A stretch of DNA of 64,000 nucleotides from Filosporella fistucella. Taxonomy: Eukaryota; Ascomycota; Leotiomycetes; Helotiales. The notes beneath the pieces are model-generated. The model made no database searches. It saw only the letters and a list, made by a program, of their open reading frames with translations, and was not told where the DNA came from. The DNA lies in NCBI GenBank assembly GCA_030077755.1, contig JAQJZZ010000010.1, positions 3,906,001 to 3,970,000 of the forward strand. Direction: 5' to 3'. The position numbers and the translations under genes were made by a program. Below, in pieces: positions 47,164-60,610 of the stretch. Position 1 is the first letter of the stretch; every line of letters starts with the position of its first letter.

Positions 47164-50100
47164 CGTCTCGGTGTGTGGATGGCCTCGATTCGCGACGGAT
47201 TGTGCTCTTCTGCCTCGCGATGCCGCGAAGGCTGCGACGCAATGAAGACAATTTGAGACCTAAGTTTTTATCATGCGCAAGATTCGTAGATATTTAACCG
47301 GTCTTGTAATTGATGATTCTTGTGGATTTCAGAGTCTGAAGGTCTGAGAGGGGGCTTCTAATGAGTTGAAGGTCGACGCAGCGAAGCGGCGTAGCGTTGC
47401 GGGGGATTGAAGCCTCGTGTGCAAGCTGGTGGCCTCTCTGTGGCAATTCGAATTGGTCGTGGTTTGTCAGAAGGATGGACTTTGCGTAGATCGGACTGAG
47501 TATGCAGACGTGTGCTTAGTATGTATGTATATGTAGAGATGTTCAAAATATTCTGGTCAAGGAAGAGTGCGAGTGTGTAGGTACGGAGTTAATTGAGCGA
47601 GGTCAGGTAAGGTCTGGAGTAGAAGGTGTGGCTTGGAGGAAAAGGCGCGAGTCCCTCTCGCTCTACAGTGGGGAGATTCGGGAAAACTGACTTTGCCTTT
47701 ACCCTTTCAGACAATGGGAGCCAATTCAACGGGTCTGATGCGTTCGAGAGTTGTTCAAAGACAAGTCTAACCGAATTCTGAGCTTCATCCACGGGCCCAG
47801 CACAAGTCTAGTCTTGTCCATCAATCTCTCTCGCTTTATCTTCTTGCTACTGTATGGGTGCGTCGTTGTGGCTGTTGGAATTCGAACGATTTAAGCACCA
47901 GCCATGTACGAGTACAGTACAGTACCTACCTGCAGAGCAATTCTGCCGCAACCATGGTCGTCGTTCGTTGATCAAGCCCGAGTTCAATATATAACTATCA
48001 ATTGATCTATAGCAAATTTCTCTATTCGGCTGGCGGTATGCTATAGGGCAGATCTCACATGGCTTTTTCCGCGTTCTCCCTCAGCGACACAAGAAGCCTG
48101 TGGCAGTGTGGATGCTCTCAAGCAAGGTACGAGAGCGGCCATCACAGTACCAAGAATGAAATTCTGCAGTGGCATGTCTAGTGTCTACTCACTAACTCCC
48201 TCCCTCCCTTAGCAATGCTACCGAGCAACCCAGCAGCGACATTTTAGATTTCTCCATCTCCAGCCCATCATACCTACGAGCTACAGTCCACTACAGTAGT
48301 CCAACATCAATAGGGTACAGCACATCCAGCAGCATCTCTCCAGGCTCACCTTCTTCCGCTCCACCTCAGCGTACCCTGTCAAAACAAGCTGCACAGGGCA
48401 CCCTGTCAATCACGTCTCTCCCACAGACAATGGAAGGACATGGCAGATTCGATGTGCTCGACTTCTACAATGGCAACTTGTCTTGCCTTTGCCCTTGCCT
48501 CTTCAATGAGCTGATTCTTCACCTTATATCACCATGATGGAGGTGAGATTTCTAGAATCAGAGCCGATTTTGTTCATCAATTGATATCCCATTGGCAGGT
48601 CAAGGTCGTGCATCCTTCACACTGATCCCGAGACCACGATCCGCCGAACCCATGGGCGAGTGTACGAGCGATAGTGTGGGGTATAGGATCGCTGGCTGCT
48701 GGTCGCTGTTGGTTTTCCGGAGTGGGTTCGACACCAGCCAGGCTCTTGCAGTTGCAAATTGCAAACTGCAACCTCCGCTCCCTCCTTAGCAGCCATCCAT
48801 GCTATCACTGTTTCCCTGCCCTGCGTCTTGCGTCCCCTACCAACACCGCACATCACTTTATCATTGGCACATTCGTGGAATCTCAACGTCGAAGCAATTC
48901 AAGATATCGAATGGAACGTTTCTCGCCCTCCACCTTATGACGAAAATGATGCATGTGCGGACGGCCAAGCCGAAAAATATCCTATCAGAGAAGGTGAAGC
49001 TGTTAAGAAGGCTGCATCTTCGGACCGTAAAGTCCTTTTCAGGGATAGGCTGTACGGACACAGAACAACGGCTGGTGGAGAGATGCACGATGTCCACCGG
49101 AAAGAATGATTTCGTACTGGATTACTCGAAGCATGACTCTCGATAGTAGCCACATGATGCTCAGAAAGTCACAATTCAATAGCATCGTCACCATGAATGA
49201 AGGCGTTCGACAAATATCTATTGACATTCTTTCCGTCGTCGTTGGTGTTGAAAAATAGCTACAAATATGGGCACGAAAAATAGCTACCCTTTCGAACCCA
49301 ATTGAGGACCTTCTGGAAAATCAACCCTGCATGAACTTTCCCGTATGACGATGCGCGATTAGCTCAAGATGGCCACGATCAACGGTTCTGTATCCATGCA
49401 CTTCCACTCTCTCACGTCTGGCTTTCTAGCAATGAAATTTTGTGGCATAGAGTCGCCCCTACTAACAGCATTCTAACGAATTTCTGCAGCTGATCATTTT
49501 CATTCGATAGATTCCCATTCAGGCTCCTTTGGCTAAAGTCCCATCTTCTGAATCCGGGTTTTACCCCACTTATGGCTTCGGTCATAAGGGTCCGTTCCCG
49601 AAAGTATGGTCGACAGGCTTACATGCACGATTCCAGTATAAGTAAAAGCGCTCGAATGAGCCACTGGCAGTCACAGTAAATCTCTTGTCATATTTTCAAT
49701 ATTACTCCGTAGAATCATTAGCTTGCAATAGCCACCGTGTGTTTGTCAAGATGTGTCAAACGCAAATGACTTTCTGCACCACGTGGCATCGCCGAGATCT
49801 ACCTGACACTTCCAAGATCCTGGCCCACGGATCGCTTCATCAGACTAGGGAATTGTGGGGTAAATCATATCCGTGGTTGGAAACGCTCAGTTGAATCTTT
49901 GGCTTCAGGCAAATAATGCTTCATAATTCGTTTCATTCTTGATGATCAATACAGGTGGCTGTCGAGGCTGTCATGAATTTTTTGACTCCCGTCGGTCCCT
50001 TTTCCCCCTTTCTCTTTCGAAAAGACACTATGAAAATATAGAGAGCAGGTCCAAAAGATACCAAACATATCCGAAACGCGTTATCCAATTAGATATCATG

Positions 50101-51273
50101 TCTGTTGACTGCTACTTCTTGTCTTCACAACTTGCTGGCTGAACAAGATACATTTGAGACGTGTGGCGTACGACACATCCTCAAGGACTGGCTAACTCAT
50201 GTCACCGGAAATTCCCTAAAAGTTTATGGGTGAAAGCAAAAGCTTATCGAAGCCACAGTCAAGGCAATAGCTAACGCTGTTACTTTTGTACCTGCCAAGA
50301 TGCAATTGTTTCCTTTTTGCTATCTGTCCAGTATATGGTCTTTGATGCGTCACACCTGCCACCAAATCCCGTGACGTTTGAACGACACTCAAAGCTCCAA
50401 AGCCTTGGATGTTTCTACCCCCAAGTTCTTGTTGTCCACACCGCTCAAAATTTATATATCTTAGGCTCCAGCCAGCTTTGCAAATTGGTACTATCCTATC
50501 ACTACAGCCAGATTAAACTGTAAATGGCGAAGCTCCAATTTTCTCCTTTCTCCATTTCCCCGCTGCAGAGATCAAATTCGATTCACCTCTCTGTAATTAT
50601 TTGAGATATATCTCTCCAAAGTGTTGGCTCTTTCCCCTTTTGTAATCTAACCACCAACAGTAGATTTTGTCTGTGTTATACGCAAACTTTCAAGCTATAC
50701 ACTAAGCAATGTTATATGGTGCAAAGACATTTGAGAGATTGAAAAACACGGCATATCAAAAAACGAAAGGCGGTCACAATGAAGCATAGCACATGAGAAG
50801 GATACTCGTCACCGGAATACCGTCAGCTTAGGGATAGATAGTTATAGATGGCAAAGATTTCAGCGTATCTAACACGAATATTCACCAGGAGTATCGATGA
50901 TTTCAGGCATGATCCTATCTTTAGTGTTTTAGTGTTGGGAACAATCCCCAACCGCCTGAGCTTCTCCTTACTCTTTCTTTGCCACTGTCATTCCATAAAA
51001 GTTGTACCTGTGCGATGACATTTGCTTAATGGGAGAATACTTCGAGGTACCGTCTTGATCGGGCTGAAGTACAGTAGAAGTGCAATTTCACGATACATCT
51101 GAGACGAATCGGGGGCGTTTTGCTCTCACATATAGATGAGCAAGATGGATCCAAAATTTCTATTTAAGCGCCATACCCAATCTATGCATCATCTATCTTA
51201 CATCCCTAGTTCCTGAATCACTAAAATGAAATCGCTAAATCTTGCTCCAAAAATGCTCCACGGGGTGCCCGCC
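47164..51273. other. Gene-free interval, 4.1 kb
   Basis: The longest stretch without a recognisable gene, between the start of the deubiquitinase and the stop of the MFS carrier. Open frames are short (about 120 codons or less), overlap on both strands and show no domains. There are small repeats: AGTACAGTAC near 47913, and GAAAAATAGCTAC twice (near 49249 and 49276). Non-coding RNA, a lineage-specific small gene, or decayed sequence are all possible. Confidence 0.45.
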
Positions 51274-53255
51274 TTAAGTTTGTAGATCTTTAAGCCGCTT
51301 TGTTGCAAAAGCTGCACCAATTGTACAAAGTGCTCCGATAAAAAGTGTAACAGCAATGGCATTTGGCCCATCAGTAGAGTGGTGCTCGCTAGGGTCGGCA
51401 TCATGCGCTAACTCGGGACTCTTCCCTGGCTCTAGGATACTAAACACGATCATACTAATAAAAGTGCCTATAAACTGGGGTATCGTGGTGTAGATGTTCA
51501 AAATACCGAAATAGAGGCCAGACAATTCGCCGGTAGATGCGACTGGGTCATCAGTTGGACCATGCTCTAGACGGAGCAGAGAGGGCGTGGAAGGAGAGGC
51601 GAGCTCGATTGAAGAAGCGTCAGAGACGCGGCGATAACTGGCAGGAGAGCTACTGAGGCGATTGACCTCGATACCAAGAAAGGCACTTGGAGCCCATGAG
51701 GCTAGCACCCAAGGCAAGCCGCAACTTGTTACCAGAATAGTAGCAAATCGAAAAGAGTGAGCAAATGGAGCTAGTATCATGGCTCCGCTGAAGACGCAGT
51801 GCCCCCAAATCCAGGCGGTAAGAAGATCCGGCTTGTATTTGTTGAGTTTCGTGACGACATCTGCGATTGCGGCAGGGGGCCTTGCCGTGAAACTTTGCTC
51901 ATCTGGGGATTTGATGAGCATGGGTAAGATGAAAGACCCGGCCGAGGTGACCATTGAGAACAAGACTAATGACAAACTGCCTATTCTTCCAATATCACCC
52001 AAAGCATCTTTCGAGTTTTTGAAATCTTGTGGTGCATCATATCGGAAATAGATTTCTCCGACGAAGGTAGTACTGTAGAAAAGGAATGGGAACCACCCAA
52101 TCCAACTCCATAGCTGAATATTGCATATGGCTTGGATTCGAGGAGGCAATGTGGTGGTGGCATGGAAAATCTTCCTAACGATCTGCACGAGACCTTTTGG
52201 AGCATCTGCATCTCTGCTTGATACTAGAATTCGTTCTGTGACCGCCCACGACGTGACACTGGTTGTGAAAATAAGGGCAAAAGCAGCTAACAGAATCAAC
52301 TTCTTGAATTGGGTGTCTCCCCAGGAAGGCCCAAAGATCTTGACCAGGTCCATAGTACCAATTACATATCCCGCGAGATGTCCACAGGCAACCATTCTAC
52401 TTGCTGTTATTATGTTAGCTTTAGGCCCCGAAACTCACGAAAATACATACCCCAAGCGCTCCCCGATTGCTGTTTAGGTATTGGAAGCGTATCAACGATC
52501 AGACTTCTGCAACTTGCCTGGACTGTCATCTTCTCAGCATCATATGTGAAGCAACAGCATCGTAGCACCTACCAGCATTTATGGAGAAGTCGATTGCGTA
52601 TATCGAAAAGACTGCCAGTATAACTGTACATGTCTTCCTGAACTCTCCTTCCTCCACAAAATATGCCACTATCTCCTTTGCCCACCCTAATACCATCAGG
52701 CAAGCTGCAACGACAAACGATCCCAGGACCATAATCGGGCGCCGTCTGCCATACTTCGACTTTGAGCGATCAGCAAGAACTCCTACAATTGGCTGCATTA
52801 TCAGGCCTGACAAAGGCCCAGCGATCCAGACTAGGGATGTTCGCGACTTGGTGAGCCCCAGGGCAAGTAAATACGGAGTGCAGTCTGTACGTTTCAATCA
52901 GTAAATCTGACTGCACATCTTTAGTAGACATACATGTCATCTCTATTCCCCAAGTAAATCTAAACTTATCGCATCAGTGGGAATTCAATTGCAGTTCCAA
53001 TAATAACACCTACTGCAATCCTGCCATAGAGAAGGTCAACAGGGCCATTCGCACAGCCTCCGTCGAGCCCTTCACGGCAGGCTGTCCTGACCATGATGCC
53101 ATTTCTGCACCTGATAAGAATCTGCTTCTGCTGCGTGATGTACGCTTCTCGTTGTCGGGTCCGCGAGCCCTGTTGGTAGCCTCACGGCTTGTGCGAGGCG
53201 TTGAGAAAGGGTTGTAGGAATCTGCCCCGTCATCGCTGTCAACATCAACCGCCAT
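51274..53255 (-). CDS. MFS sugar transporter, sucrose/alpha-glucoside (SUT/SLC45) type
   Basis: Five exons are inferred: 53255-53014, 52959-52934 (26 nt), 52884-52573, 52522-52451 and 52403-51274, giving 593 aa. The family (glycoside-pentoside-hexuronide/SLC45) includes plant sucrose carriers and S. pombe Sut1, which import sucrose or maltose with protons. A hydrophilic N-terminus (about 1-65) is followed by helix 1 with GLQFTWGIEMTYCTPYLLAL. The loop 2-3 signature is DRSKSKYGRRRP (128-139). SINAVQASCRSLIVDTLP and QSGSAWASRMVACGHLAGY lie around introns, and the helix-6/7 loop is followed by WSWIGWFPFLFYSTTFVGE. Splice phases all agree. The acceptor at 52960 was chosen because the earlier AG leaves the frame wrong. 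Plasma membrane is likely; substrate inferred from family only. Confidence 0.9.
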
Positions 53256-53593
53256 AAGATTTGAGTGGGAAATTGGGATGGCATGAGATGTTACTCACAA
53301 GAGATGGACTTCACATTTTTCGTTATAAGGGTGAATTTGGTTGAGTTTCTGGAATGGCAGCCTCAGGGGAAGGAGCGAATCATTGGTTTGGCGCTGGTGG
53401 ACAGATAGCCCGTCCCCGTCGGGTCTTGACAGGGCTGAGCTAAGGTAGTAATTTATCACGAGACTGATTCAGAATTGTAATGATAGTTACGAGATCGAAA
53501 GGGATCACCGCACTGTCTGATCGATGAAACATTCTTCAAAATGGGTATCTAATGCCGAAAATTGGGTGCACAGCAGTCCTGATAGCTACAAAT
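53256..53593. other. Short gene-free interval
   Basis: 338 bp between two minus-strand genes, holding the promoter of the MFS carrier and the 3' UTR of dynactin p50. Nothing else seen. Confidence 0.5.
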
Positions 53594-55023
53594 TTATAAC
53601 TTTTCCATCTTCTGCTCCAGTTCCTTGACCCACCCCTCGACCACCTTCATATTCGTTACCATGACATTCTCACTGCTCTTCATTGCTTCTTCAACTTTTT
53701 CGAGCCCTTCTCTCCACTTTTTGATATCGCTGGCCATTTCTGCTTGCTTTTGCTCCGCTCTATTAAGGCTTTCACTAGCAGTCGCAGCATCCGCATGAAT
53801 CGCTCGCAGCGAACGTAACCTGTCAAGCAGCGAAGGAAGTAACGGTGCCAGGTTTTCAATTGTAGAAAGTGTGCCATACAATGCATTGACCTTGGAAACT
53901 TGTTCGGAATCTTCTCCGTCGTCGGAGCCAACATCACCTCCCGCAGCTCTCAAAGTCTCCTGGGCCAACCTTGCTGCTTTCCGCGCATCCTCTAATCTTT
54001 CAGCTTCTTGAGTTAGTGCACGAACCCTTCTGCTAATACTATCTAAGGATGTTGGTGTGGATTCTGAGATGACGGAAATCTGACGCTGGAGTATTTCCAG
54101 AGTTGGCAGGATTGCTTTGGGTGCACCATTTGGTGGTAAATCTGTCGGACTAATCCCAAGAGCCTTCTCAAGAAGTGCCAGTCGCCCATCGAAATCGGCA
54201 GCTTTTGCAAGAGCATGGCTCTGCTGGTAAGTGGGTGCGTAGGTGACTGTATATGTAGCCGATTCAGCCTTGCCAGTTGAAGCATGGGGAGGACCATTGG
54301 CTTTGATTCCGGTCCCTAAATCTTTGACGAACTTCGCAGTAGAGCTTATTGATTGTCCTTTGGAGGCAACTATCCCATCCAGCATCTGGCTTAATACTTT
54401 CACATCAGATCCTGGCTTCGGCGTGTCTTCTTTGTCCTCTCCGGACTTATTGGAACTGTCTGCATTCCTACGCCCATACTCCTCCTTCACTTCCTCGATT
54501 TCTCGTCTCAACCGAGCAAGCTTGCGCTCTAAGCTCTCACCATCCTCATCATCACTGAAGTCACCAAATTCTTCGGTACCATCTTCTCTCCTCCGTTGTT
54601 TTCGAGTCGACGCCTTGTATGATTTCCTCTTTGCGGTGACGCGGTCGGAAAAATCTACATCTCGAGCGTCTATTTGTGCAGGTGAGAAATGTGAACGAGC
54701 CTCGCTGGGGTGAAGCCGCGAGCGCGAAATGCCAGGTGTGTCGTCCTCATCTTCATCAAAGTCTTTGTAGGAAGACGTAGTGGATTCTGAGCGTGCTCTA
54801 CCTGTCTACAGTCCTCAGTACGTGTTCAGCTAAGTCGGTGCATGCTAGTATGATACTAGTATGATACATACAGGAGCCGTAGAGTTATCATCAGTCAGGT
54901 CAGGAGTTTCGTAAATATCTGGTGCAGAGTCCTATTGTTCCCATGTCAATTATGGTGCTCTCGAGCATGCGCATGGCTACTTACCAAGTCAGGCAACGCT
55001 GCATACTTCCTATTCAATGCCAT
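53594..55023 (-). CDS. Dynactin subunit 2 (p50, dynamitin)
   Basis: Three exons are inferred: 55023-54985, 54931-54872 and 54805-53594, giving 436 aa. Dynactin p50 is part of the shoulder of the dynactin complex, the dynein cofactor for retrograde transport and spindle positioning. The N-terminus MALNRKYAALPDLDSAPDIY and YETPDLTDD match the p50 opening that binds the Arp1 filament. Coiled-coil segments follow (ERKLARLRREIEEVKEEYGR; LAKAADFDGRLALLEKALG with the conserved LALLEKALG; and a long one near the end, KKWREGLEKVEEAMKS). The first exon has only 13 codons. Introns of 53 and 66 bp are in phase 0. Size matches fungal p50 (about 400-450 aa). Confidence 0.93.
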
Positions 55024-55371
55024 CTTGAATGTGACCAGAAATGTACAGAACGGTAATCTCGTGGAAATCCAAACACGCAGAAGACAGGGATCGGTGTGGT
55101 CAACTTCGACCGTGGAGCTTGGGCCACCTCAAAATTAAATGGCACCAAATGTGATGTTCCCTTGAAAACATTGTGTCATCCTGCGATCGGGCAGAATCTC
55201 TCGCTCATATCTTCTAACCAGTCTATCCAGACTTCGCTCTAATATTCGCTGCCCGAATCTGCAAGCCCAGGACTACGTTCAGTCATGATTTACACATCTC
55301 CTACCCCACAAAATCGCTTGGACGTCGACACAGACTAAGAAACCTCCGACGACGCGACGCGTGCCTTCCTC
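55024..55371. promoter_or_regulatory. Divergent promoter of dynactin p50 and RTC4-domain gene
   Basis: 348 bp between start codons on opposite strands. Both promoters must lie here. No known binding site stands out. Confidence 0.45.
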
Positions 55372-57126
55372 ATGAGCCTCATACTTACAAACGATCAACC
55401 TAGAAGGGCCGGCTTGAGCAGGGGCAATTTCAGGGGACAAGGACTCTTGAAGTCAATCACAGCTAAAGAAAGGCAGGTCTCGAATAACATGCCTGCAAAA
55501 TCACCCAGGAAGTTCAAGGTAGAGCCAAAGCTACAAGATCCAATAGAAGAGGAAGAGAACATATTCCGAGAACCAGATAGCTATTCCTCGGAGGAAGATG
55601 AAGCCCGCATAAAAGCCGCCGATATACTGCCAACCCAATTCAAGTCAGGCTCCTCGAAACCGGCAGCAAATCGGTCGACAAACACTAACTTTCTCTTTGG
55701 TCATAATGGGACATCTCATAAGCCAATGCACAAAGGCAAGGATAGTAATGCCGCCAGCAGAAATACAAACAAAAGATCTAAGGGAACAAAGCTTATATCG
55801 ACATCAAGTGCAGACAGTAGCTCCACCAGCAGCCCCAAGAGGAAATCCCTGGAGGACATATCTGCACTTGGAGCATCCATGGCTGATGAGCATGGCTTCG
55901 TCAAATCTAGCAGCCAGCACAAGAAGCAGCGAAGGCCAGGTTCTAGCCAGCCGGGTTACGGAAGGTCGTCACAGAAGTCCAAAGCTCGTTTGAGGCTACA
56001 TAAGGTTGAATCGTCAGGTTTGTTACAACTTCCCCTTGGGTTTCACTGCTAAAACCTATTAGATGTTGAGGACGAGGAGCCAAAGTCAATTTTCAGAGCA
56101 TCGGTGATAGAGGATACACCTGAAAAGCCCAGTCCTTCCAAAACGTTTAAGCACCCGAAAGGCTCCCAGACAAATAGCACATCATCCACGCCTATTTCCA
56201 GCAGGAAATTCAAGTCAAGAAGAGTCTCGGCCTCACCGATGGCAACTGAAGAGGAGGATACTGTTTCTCCGTTCAAAAGGCCGGAGTACGACCTCTCCGA
56301 CGACGAACTCTGCAAAAATTCTCCTTTGCGGAATCCACCAATAACCTCGACGGACGATTCTCCAGCCTCTCCAATTCCACTTTTCCGACTAGACAAGGCT
56401 ACAGCTGAAAGAGCACATGCTATAATTGAATCGGGTCGGGACATATTGAGACCTGTTTCGTTTGCTGAAGTGGATGACTATGATTTTGGAACAATGACAC
56501 AGAGAGCTATTTGTCCAATGTGCAACGAGCCCGTTGATCCAGCCGATCTTCGAAAGTATGGGAGGATGAATACCCGCAAGCAAGAAATATTCTGTCGAGA
56601 ACACCGCAGAAATACTGCTCTAGCCGAATGGGACATCAGAGAATACCCGACCATCGAATGGGATCGATTAGACTCTCGAATATCTAAGCATCATTCCTTT
56701 ATCAAGAAATTGATAAACGGCGCTGAATCGCATTATCGGGACCTTCTGCGTAAAAGAGTAGATGCCGGTAAAGATCGTTCGCTTCTGAAGACGACAACAA
56801 ATCTTATTCCTGGTTATTATGGTACTCGTGGTCTTCTGGCCATTTCAGAGAACATCATGAAGGAATTTACGCCGTTGCTGAAGAAGCGAATAGTGAAAGA
56901 CAGGCTGATGTCGGCAAGAGGTGTTACCCCATATGTTCAGTCCGTGCTGGTTCCAGAGGTAGCTGTTTTGTTGATCCAACAAGATATGAAAGTGGATGTA
57001 GAAGCGTCGAGGACTATCTTGATGGACAGCACAGCTATAGGGGAGCTACTTAATGAAGAGGTACGAGATGTCATTAGGAAAGAAGATGACGATAGTGAAG
57101 GCGATGAAGTATTTGACGATAATTAG
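55372..57126 (+). CDS. RTC4-domain protein (restriction of telomere capping 4-like)
   Basis: Two exons are inferred: 55372-56017 and 56063-57126 (45-bp intron), giving 569 aa. The N-terminal two-thirds is disordered, with Ser/Lys-rich and acidic segments typical of nuclear proteins. The C-terminal domain (about 360-560) carries the RTC4 signature: ICPMCNEPVDPADLRKYG with a Cys-x2-Cys pair at 366/369, IFCREHRRNTALAEW, YYGTRGLLAISENIM, then YVQSVLVPEVAVLLIQQDM near the end. In yeast Rtc4 was named from a telomere-capping screen; its biochemical role is unknown. The Cys/His residues suggest metal binding (inference). Donor GTTTGT is weak but rejoins VESSDVEDEE in phase; without splicing the frame ends at 56052. 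Confidence 0.88.
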
Positions 57127-57757
57127 CTTGAATAAAGGGCCAAATCATATCACTGGAGTTTTAGCATGGCATATGGCATTTTGTAGGAGTTTTGGACGGG
57201 TAGATTGCAAATCAATTGTTGGACTTCAACCAATGAGAGGATATTCCTGCTACTGTATGTGTGCTCCAAAGGATGGATAAATGTGCCTCTGATGGAGGTT
57301 TACAGCACAGCTTGCCACTAATTTCATTGCTTTAATGCGATCCTGGCTTTTCACATTGGCAAGAGGCCTTGTTGCAGACCATTCTTCTTCAACACGGCAT
57401 ACAGTTGTCTGAAAGCTCAAATGGAGATTTACTTTATAAGTGCTGTATAATAATTGAAGATCAGGCCATATCGGCGCAGCTCTTGGGCGAGAGGCATGGC
57501 CTTGGCAAGGCAGAGTCGAGGTTGCCGTCCTGTTCTCGACCGAAGCACAACAGAGCCAAGTCGGCTCGCAACCAATATTGTGCCTGGACGGCATAACGAA
57601 GGAACATAATGCAATCCTACAACAGCTAGTCGGCTAACAATATTTTCCTGGCATCGCGCTCTAACTCTGAGCATATATTAAACGATGGCAAGTGCCCAAA
57701 CTCTGTATTTTGTCGCCGAATTCAAAGGATTTCATTCTTTTTATTCTTTGAGAAAGC
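57127..57757. other. Gene-free interval
   Basis: 631 bp between two plus-strand genes; it should hold the DUF6536 gene promoter. No other feature recognised. Confidence 0.5.
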
Positions 57758-59873
57758 ATGGCGGTATTTCCAGAGGGAAAGCTTCGACTTTGGCGAAAAT
57801 CCCTGCTACTTTGTGCAGTTCTTTCTAGTGCGGTGCTCATTCTGAACCTCAGCCTGATTGGGTGGATGGGCAGTCTTGACACTACAGAGGAAGGAAGCTA
57901 TATTGGTATGCGAGGCAATTGTAAGAATGTGAATCGAGCAAGCCTCCTTGCCCACCTTGGAATTAACATCCTTTCAACACTTATTCTTGGAACCTCAAAC
58001 TATTGTATGCAAATATGCATTGCCCCTACACGGCATGATGTCGATAGGGCTCATAGCAAAGGAGAAACTCTTGATATCGGGGTACCTTCTGTCCGGAACA
58101 TCGGCTCTGTGTCCTTATGGAGGCGAGTGTTGTGGGTTGTCCTTTGTTTTAGCTCACTTCCACTTCATCTATTCTATAACAGTATTGTCTTCACTAGTAC
58201 TGTCGCAACAGAATATCTAGTATCAGAATTCGATGAGGCGTTCCTCGCTACAGGTCAGGAAACACGACTAGAAGGAATAACTTATTCTCGAGCCATCGAT
58301 GTTGGGGGAAATCCAGAAATTGACATGGAGAGCTTGGAAACCACATTTCAACGCATTCTCGAGCGCGCTCCAGACTGGGATAATCTAACCTCTTCTGATT
58401 GTGCCACTCTATACTATGAGACCATGATGACTACACATCGGAGTCTCGTCTTGGTTGTAGCACCGTCGCCAAATGTGACACACCTCCCAGGACTGTGGCG
58501 GCTCGCAAGCAGCTATACATGGATGTGTGATGATAATGGCCAAATATATCTTGATGGCAACGATGTCAGCGGAAAGTCTTTGAATCTTTGCAAGCCTTCC
58601 AAGGCTGTTTTTGGTTATCGAGATGATTACTGGGAAGACATTGGACAAACAAATTACTGTCTCGCGGAACCATTCGAAGAAGATTGCAAGCTAGAACTGA
58701 GCAAGATACTGTTGATAATTGTCTCAGTAGCCAACGCTATCAAAGTTGTCGCAATGCTTGCACTTTTCTTCCTAGTGGAAATTCCTTCTATTATCACCAT
58801 AGGAGACGCTATAGCCTCATTTCTCGAGCACAAGGACATTTCAACTAGAGACCTCAGCGCTCAATCCTACGTATACTTCCAAAGACGTAACAAATGGTTA
58901 ACCAGCGAGCGGCTCACAAGAATTTGGGTCAGGCACAAGCATCGCCGCAGTGACAGTATTAGTTTCCCGCGCTCTATCATATCATTCTTCCTCTTCTTCC
59001 TCGCTATAGCTGTAGCCATCGTTCTCCTTTCCATGGCTATTCGCGCTGATAGTGCCCGCGGGACACCACTATTCAGCAGCCTCCTGGCTAAAAATTACTT
59101 TGCGATCATAGGTTTCGAGAGCCTTGCCTCTGCTACATTGGTGGACATCATATTACTCGTCAACACACCTCAACTTATAATATCTATTCTCTATTTCATT
59201 ATGAACTCCCTCCTGACTTCATACCTACAAGCGGCCGAGTTTAATCGCTACTCGCTCTCACCAGCTCCACTTCGAGTTAGTAAGCCAGAAGGAAAGCAAA
59301 AGTCTACATACTGGCTATCTCTACCACCAAAGTATGGGGTTGTGATGCTACTCTTCAGTGCAACCTTGCACTGGCTTATATCTCAAGCAATCTTCTTGTC
59401 CAAAATCGAGTTCCAGGATTTCAATGGTGGGCCAAGCTGGAGATTCGGCGCCTTAGGCTACGGGAACATGTAGTATGCAGCCTTTTTTTGGGTCCCCTGG
59501 CCCACATACTCCCCTGACAAAATGTCGACAAAATATTGTACTAACTCGCTTTAGTGGTGATCATCCAGGGAAACTATTATCAGCAAGTTATTCTAGCTTG
59601 GGTATTCTTCTGAGCTTGATGCTCGGGGCTTCGGGTGTGATTATAGTCTTTCTTGTTGGGAGGATGAAGCTCAAAGGTGATATGATTCTGGCAGGGAGTT
59701 GTTCGGCCGTAATTGCTGCCTCTTGCTATGGTAATATCGAAGGAGATGAGCAAAAGTTTTGGACCGAAGAAGTCATGTGGGGTGAAATAGCGAGCAGTAG
59801 CAACGCTGTTCATCGATTGGGATTCAGTTCTAGCTATGTGCAACGGCCTCGAGAGGGTGTAGCTTACTTGTGA
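57758..59873 (+). CDS. DUF6536 polytopic membrane protein
   Basis: Two exons are inferred: 57758-59469 and 59555-59873 (85-bp intron, GTAGTA donor, TTTAG acceptor), giving 676 aa. This family is common in Pezizomycotina; its function is unknown. The N-terminal block, RLWRKSLLLCAVLSSAVLIL, is followed by the family's GSYIGMRGNCKNVNRASLLA and LIINILSTLILGTSNYCMQ-like segment (here GINILSTLILGTSNYCMQI). The large extracellular loop (about 150-300) has Cys residues and many possible N-glycosylation sites. At least five further helices follow. The last exon restores LLSLMLGASGVIIVFLVGRM and the cytosolic GSCSAVIAASCY and WGE segments seen at the end of the family. Without splicing the protein would stop at 59473. 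Confidence 0.88.
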
Positions 59874-60610
59874 GACTTGTGTTTTTCGCGAATTAAGACA
59901 TACCATACTTTCCTGGAATGTATCCTAATCTATTCTTGACATCGAAATCTAGTTTTTCTGAAGACATTTGAAGTGTTCAGCCACAAGCACCCACAATTGG
60001 CAATGTTCTGGCTTGCTTGTGCTCAACGATATCGGAATTAGTCAAACGTAGGATTCGGGTTCTACGACTGGGCAAGGAAGAAGAATTTCATCATGGCTGG
60101 AACCTCCCTGTCCATACGGTAGTAGAAGTATTTTCGTTTCCAAAGCGTGACACCTATCTATTCCTCTCTATTTCCACGTCCAAACCACCATGGGACCGCT
60201 TCCAAGCCAGAATCCTCCAATTTGAGCAACAATGATAACATATCTGGATCGGGTCTGGAGGGGTTCCCTCCATCCGAGTGACTCTCAGGCCACGTTCCAC
60301 GCTGGAAGGGTTTATATCAAAATCCAAAAATTGAACACGGGCAGACTGTTGGTGGTGAACGATCAGTGCCCAAATATAGAGCATGCAAACTGGAATTTCT
60401 GGTCTAAATAGATTGGGGAGTCAGTAACTCCGAACGAGAGCCTCTAGAGCTCTGGTTAGATAGCCAGAATTCGTTTTAGCCCTTACGCCTCCCACGTTAT
60501 GATATTTGAACAAGAGGGGCTAGAAAATCCCATATCAATGCAACCTTTGACTCGGTCTCTAGGTATCATACACGGTCTTTCCTCCTAATCATATAATTCC
60601 CAACCCCCAT
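59874..60610. other. Gene-free interval between convergent genes
   Basis: 737 bp between the stops of the DUF6536 (+) and TVP23 (-) genes. Short frames only; no gene or RNA recognised. Confidence 0.5.

Noticed and set aside
51198..51404. 68-codon frame overlapping the 3' end of the MFS gene
   Set aside because: Different frame of the same strand across the MFS stop; no features.
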